Part shown: positions 5,178-7,869 of the stretch, piece by piece
How positions within the stretch are numbered: position 1 is the first letter of the stretch
Layout: the number at the start of each line of letters is the position of its first letter
Origin: an uncultured Cellvibrio sp.
GTDB taxonomy: Bacteria > Pseudomonadota > Gammaproteobacteria > Pseudomonadales > Cellvibrionaceae
Reading direction: 5' to 3'
Assembly (NCBI GenBank): GCA_946482345.1
Contig: CAMLRJ010000140.1
Coordinates: 1-7,869, forward strand
DNA: 7,869 nucleotides
Notes under the pieces: model-generated
Seen by the model: only the letters and a program-made list of their open reading frames with translations
The model's database searches: none
What the model was told of the DNA's origin: nothing
Made by a program: the position numbers and the translations under genes

Positions 5178-6443
5178 ATGAGTCCACAACATTCCGGCCG
5201 TTTTGTCAGTCGTCTTACACGAGAAACTCTTGCTGTAATTTTAGCGGGAGGTCGCGGTTCACGTTTGCATCAATTAACCAATTGGCGTGCAAAACCCGCT
5301 GTGCATTTTGGTGGAAAATTTCGCATCATCGATTTTCCTCTTTCAAATTGTGTTAATTCGGGAATTCGTCGTATCAGTGTACTGACGCAATATATGTCGC
5401 ATTCCCTTGATCGTCATATTCAACGTGGCTGGGGATTTCTCGGCGGAGAGCTTGGAGAATTTGTTGAATTACTTCCGGCACAACAACGTCTTGGTGAAAA
5501 TTGGTATGTAGGTACAGCAGATGCTGTATTGCAAAATCTCGATATTATTCGTCGCCATAGTCCGGAGTATGTATTAATTTTGGCAGGCGATCATATTTAT
5601 AAAATGGATTACGGCACTATGATTGCGGCACACGTTGAACACGGTGCCGATATCACTGTTGGGTGTATTGAAGTGCCTATCGAAATTGCACACGCATTTG
5701 GCGTGATGGATGTGGATGCCGATCATCGCATCATTAAATTTTCTGAAAAACCAAAAAATCCGGAATCAATTCCCGGAAAACCTAATAAAGCTTTGGCGTC
5801 CATGGGCATTTATGTTTTCAGCACCAAATCTTTATTTCGCGAATTAATGAAAGATAAAGAAAACCCGAACTCATCACACGATTTTGGTAAAGACATCATT
5901 CCATCCATGATTAAAAGCAGCCGTGTCATGGCATTTCCATTTTGCGATCCCGTAAGTGGCGGTGAAGCTTATTGGCGTGATGTTGGAACTGTGGATTCTT
6001 TGTGGGAAGCCAATCTGGAATTGGCTGATGTGAATCCCGAGTTGGATTTATATGATGCTGCCTGGCCAATCTGGACAAACCAGGAGCAGGTTGCACCTGC
6101 AAAATTTGTTTTCGACGACGATGGTCGTCGCGGTTATGCAGTGGATTCTTTGATTGCAGGCGGTTGCATTATTTCAGGCTCATACGTTAAACACTCCATT
6201 TTATTTCCGCGTGTGCGCGTGCATTCTTATTGTGAAATTGAAGATTCCGTTTTATTTCCCAGTGTCGTAGTTGGACGCAATTGTAAAATTCGTCGTGCGT
6301 TGATTGATCGGCGATGCAAAATTCCCGAAGGCACTGTGATTGGTCACGACCCTGATGCAGACAAAGCAAGATTCCATGTATCACCCAAAGGTGTCGTGTT
6401 GGTAACGCCTGATATGTTGGGACAGGATGACGTTTATGGCTAA
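5178..6443 (+). CDS. glgC: Glucose-1-phosphate adenylyltransferase (ADP-glucose pyrophosphorylase)
   Basis: GlgC converts ATP and glucose-1-phosphate to ADP-glucose and pyrophosphate, the committed and allosterically controlled step of glycogen synthesis. The product is 421 aa (E. coli 431). The N-terminal nucleotidyltransferase domain shows LAGGRGSRL (22-30), [17 protein letters not shown] (37-53), [11 protein letters not shown] (107-117), [11 protein letters not shown] (134-144; D138 matches catalytic D142 of E. coli) and FSEKP (188-192; K191 matches K195, which binds glucose-1-phosphate). The C-terminal left-handed beta-helix runs from about 305 and includes GGCIISGS (328-335) and IPEGTVIG (382-389). 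One notable difference: E. coli K39, an activator (fructose-1,6-bisphosphate) site residue, aligns with W36 here, as TNWRAKP. Other proteobacterial GlgC proteins, as I recall, also have W here, so control by effectors may differ from E. coli. The gene is divergent from glgBA and overlaps the GH57 gene by 8 nt, which suggests co-translation. Confidence 0.98.
   Translation: MSPQHSGRFVSRLTRETLAVILAGGRGSRLHQLTNWRAKPAVHFGGKFRIIDFPLSNCVNSGIRRISVLTQYMSHSLDRHIQRGWGFLGGELGEFVELLPAQQRLGENWYVGTADAVLQNLDIIRRHSPEYVLILAGDHIYKMDYGTMIAAHVEHGADITVGCIEVPIEIAHAFGVMDVDADHRIIKFSEKPKNPESIPGKPNKALASMGIYVFSTKSLFRELMKDKENPNSSHDFGKDIIPSMIKSSRVMAFPFCDPVSGGEAYWRDVGTVDSLWEANLELADVNPELDLYDAAWPIWTNQEQVAPAKFVFDDDGRRGYAVDSLIAGGCIISGSYVKHSILFPRVRVHSYCEIEDSVLFPSVVVGRNCKIRRALIDRRCKIPEGTVIGHDPDADKARFHVSPKGVVLVTPDMLGQDDVYG
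6424..6427 (+). promoter_or_regulatory. Ribosome binding site of the GH57 gene, inside glgC
   Basis: AGGA lies within the last codons of glgC, 8 nt before the ATG at 6436. It supports that start and translational coupling to glgC. Confidence 0.65.
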
Positions 6444-7869
6444 TTTAAGTAAAACCAAAGTTGTATTTCTCTGGCATATGCATCAACCGGATTATCGTGA
6501 CATAGTGACTGGTGAATATTACTTCCCGTGGACTTACTTACACGCCATAAAAGATTATGTGGATATGGTTGCGCATCTTGAAGCGCAACCCAATGCAAAA
6601 GCCGTTGTGAATTTTGCGCCGATTTTGTTGGAGCAGTTGAATGACTACGCACAACAAATTAAAAGTTTTTTGCATCATCAGGGTGAAATTAAAGATCAGG
6701 TTCTGGCTTCATTGGTAGAACCTGTCTTGCCGACACCAGGCAGTTCTGCCTTTATTGAATTGGGGCAAAAATATTTGCGAGCCAATCGTTCACGTATGAT
6801 CGAACGGTTCCCTGTTTATCGGGAATTGGCAGATACTCTGGAATCCCTGCATCAAAAGCCTTTTCTTGCGCAGTATTTGAATCATCAATTTTTGATTGAT
6901 TTATGTGTGTGGTATCACTTGAGTTGGTTGCCCGAAACCTTGCGTCGTGTTGATCAGCGTATATTGCATTTACAGGAAAAAGCGCGCCATTTTTCCATGA
7001 ATGACAGAAAGTTATTGTTAACTATTATCGGTGAATTAATATCTTCTATTGTTCCCCGTTATCGGCATCTTGTTGAAAGAAAACAAATCGAACTTTGCAT
7101 GAGCCCTTATGCACATCCAATCGTTCCTTTGTTAATCGATATTAACAGTGCAACCGAAGCTATGCCTGATGTGACATTGCCCGAGCACCGGATTTACCCC
7201 GATGGCACCAATCGGGCAATATGGCATTTGCAATACGGTAAAAAAGTGTTTCATGAATTGTTTGGTATTACGCCTGTTGGCTGTTGGGCCAGTGAAGGTG
7301 CGCTCAGTGATGCCAGCCTGAAACTATTACAGCAAAATGGATTTTCCTGGACAGCAACAGGCGATTCGGTTTTGCATAACAGTATTGCTGACCAAAAAAA
7401 TGAAGCTGTTTGTAAAGACTGGAAGTCTTCAGAAAAAAACTTGCATCGCAATTATCATTTTGCCGGTGCACCAATCAATGTATTTTTTCGCGATGATGGC
7501 CTATCTGATTTGATCGGTTTTAAATATGCGACCTGGCATTCTGATGATGCCGTTGGTGATCTTATCAATAATATGGTAGCGATCAGTGAGCATGCTAAAG
7601 ATAACAAAAACACGGTTATCTCGGTGATTATGGACGGTGAAAATGCCTGGGAATATTTTCCGGAAAATGCCTATTATTTTCTTGAGCAATTGTATCGACG
7701 CATCGCTGAACATCCGCAATTGGAATTAACCACTTACACAGAAGTATTACGTGATCAAAAACCCGAACCTCTAAAAATTCCTCATTTGGTTGCAGGCAGT
7801 TGGGTTTATGGAACATTTTCAACCTGGATAGGTGATAAGGATAAAAATCGTGCATGGGATATGCTGTGT
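6436..7869 (+). CDS. GH57 alpha-glucan-active glycoside hydrolase (3'-truncated)
   Basis: The frame opens with ATG at 6436, overlaps the glgC stop by 8 nt, and stays open to the right edge (478 codons visible, no stop). Family GH57 enzymes act on alpha-glucans as amylases, 4-alpha-glucanotransferases, pullulanases or branching enzymes. The conserved regions appear in order: [10 protein letters not shown] (11-20; HQP region), [11 protein letters not shown] (219-229), [11 protein letters not shown] (282-292; E287 fits the nucleophile), [17 protein letters not shown] (394-410; D400 fits the acid/base), and [22 protein letters not shown] (454-475, a C-terminal helical-domain motif of this family). 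No signal peptide is seen: the start [18 protein letters not shown] runs straight into the barrel, so the protein should be cytoplasmic. Placement after glgC suggests a role in glycogen or maltodextrin remodelling. A dedicated GlgB is present, so branching is not the obvious job. The substrate and the GH57 subfamily cannot be fixed from this fragment. Family assignment is firm. Confidence 0.93.
   Translation, partial: MANLSKTKVVFLWHMHQPDYRDIVTGEYYFPWTYLHAIKDYVDMVAHLEAQPNAKAVVNFAPILLEQLNDYAQQIKSFLHHQGEIKDQVLASLVEPVLPTPGSSAFIELGQKYLRANRSRMIERFPVYRELADTLESLHQKPFLAQYLNHQFLIDLCVWYHLSWLPETLRRVDQRILHLQEKARHFSMNDRKLLLTIIGELISSIVPRYRHLVERKQIELCMSPYAHPIVPLLIDINSATEAMPDVTLPEHRIYPDGTNRAIWHLQYGKKVFHELFGITPVGCWASEGALSDASLKLLQQNGFSWTATGDSVLHNSIADQKNEAVCKDWKSSEKNLHRNYHFAGAPINVFFRDDGLSDLIGFKYATWHSDDAVGDLINNMVAISEHAKDNKNTVISVIMDGENAWEYFPENAYYFLEQLYRRIAEHPQLELTTYTEVLRDQKPEPLKIPHLVAGSWVYGTFSTWIGDKDKNRAWDMLC

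Noticed and set aside
6187..7855. Minus-strand ORFs of 65-75 codons opposite glgC and the GH57 gene
   Set aside because: They are antisense to two continuous, motif-rich coding frames and show no conserved features.
1..7869. CRISPR array, insertion sequence, phage genes, tRNA or rRNA, or a new multi-gene system
   Set aside because: No regularly spaced direct repeats, transposase, integrase, tRNA cloverleaf or defence-type domains were seen. Apart from the short interspersed repeats, the window is a standard glycogen cluster beside a pectate lyase.

Overview
The window reads as ordinary chromosome of a Gram-negative, plant-polysaccharide-degrading gammaproteobacterium. The closest match I can suggest is the Cellvibrio/Cellvibrionaceae group. 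That rests on a PL1 pectate lyase beside a glycogen cluster, proteins of the E. coli GlgA/GlgB/GlgC type, moderately AT-leaning codon use, and short hairpin repeats of a kind common between gammaproteobacterial genes. It is an inference from gene content, not a demonstrated identification.

Layout, left to right. (1) 1-965, plus strand: the 3' end of a family 1 pectate lyase gene whose start lies outside the window. (2) 974-1017: a long imperfect hairpin between the convergent pectate lyase and glgA ends. (3) 1016-4843, minus strand: glgB followed by glgA. The 147 bp between them is mostly filled by two inverted copies of a C/G-rich hairpin repeat. (4) 4844-5177: a 334 bp divergent control region. 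It carries two outward-facing sigma-54-type (-24/-12) promoter matches, one toward glgBA and one toward glgC, plus several short palindromes and a possible 16-codon leader ORF. (5) 5178-6443, plus strand: glgC. (6) 6436 to the right edge, plus strand: a GH57 glycoside hydrolase gene that overlaps glgC by 8 nt and is cut by the window end.

The four glucan genes form a bacterial glycogen module. GlgC makes ADP-glucose, GlgA polymerises it into alpha-1,4-glucan, and GlgB adds alpha-1,6 branches. The GH57 enzyme presumably trims or rearranges alpha-glucan, but its exact activity cannot be read from the sequence. The pectate lyase is a neighbour with no evident functional link.

I see no new multi-gene system, phage, CRISPR, tRNA or rRNA here. 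The observation most worth testing is the pair of divergent sigma-54-like promoters. If real, they would put synthesis of ADP-glucose and of the polymer under an activator-dependent regulon, for example one responding to nitrogen status. Next are the repeat pair that fills the glgB-glgA gap and the translational coupling of the GH57 gene to glgC.
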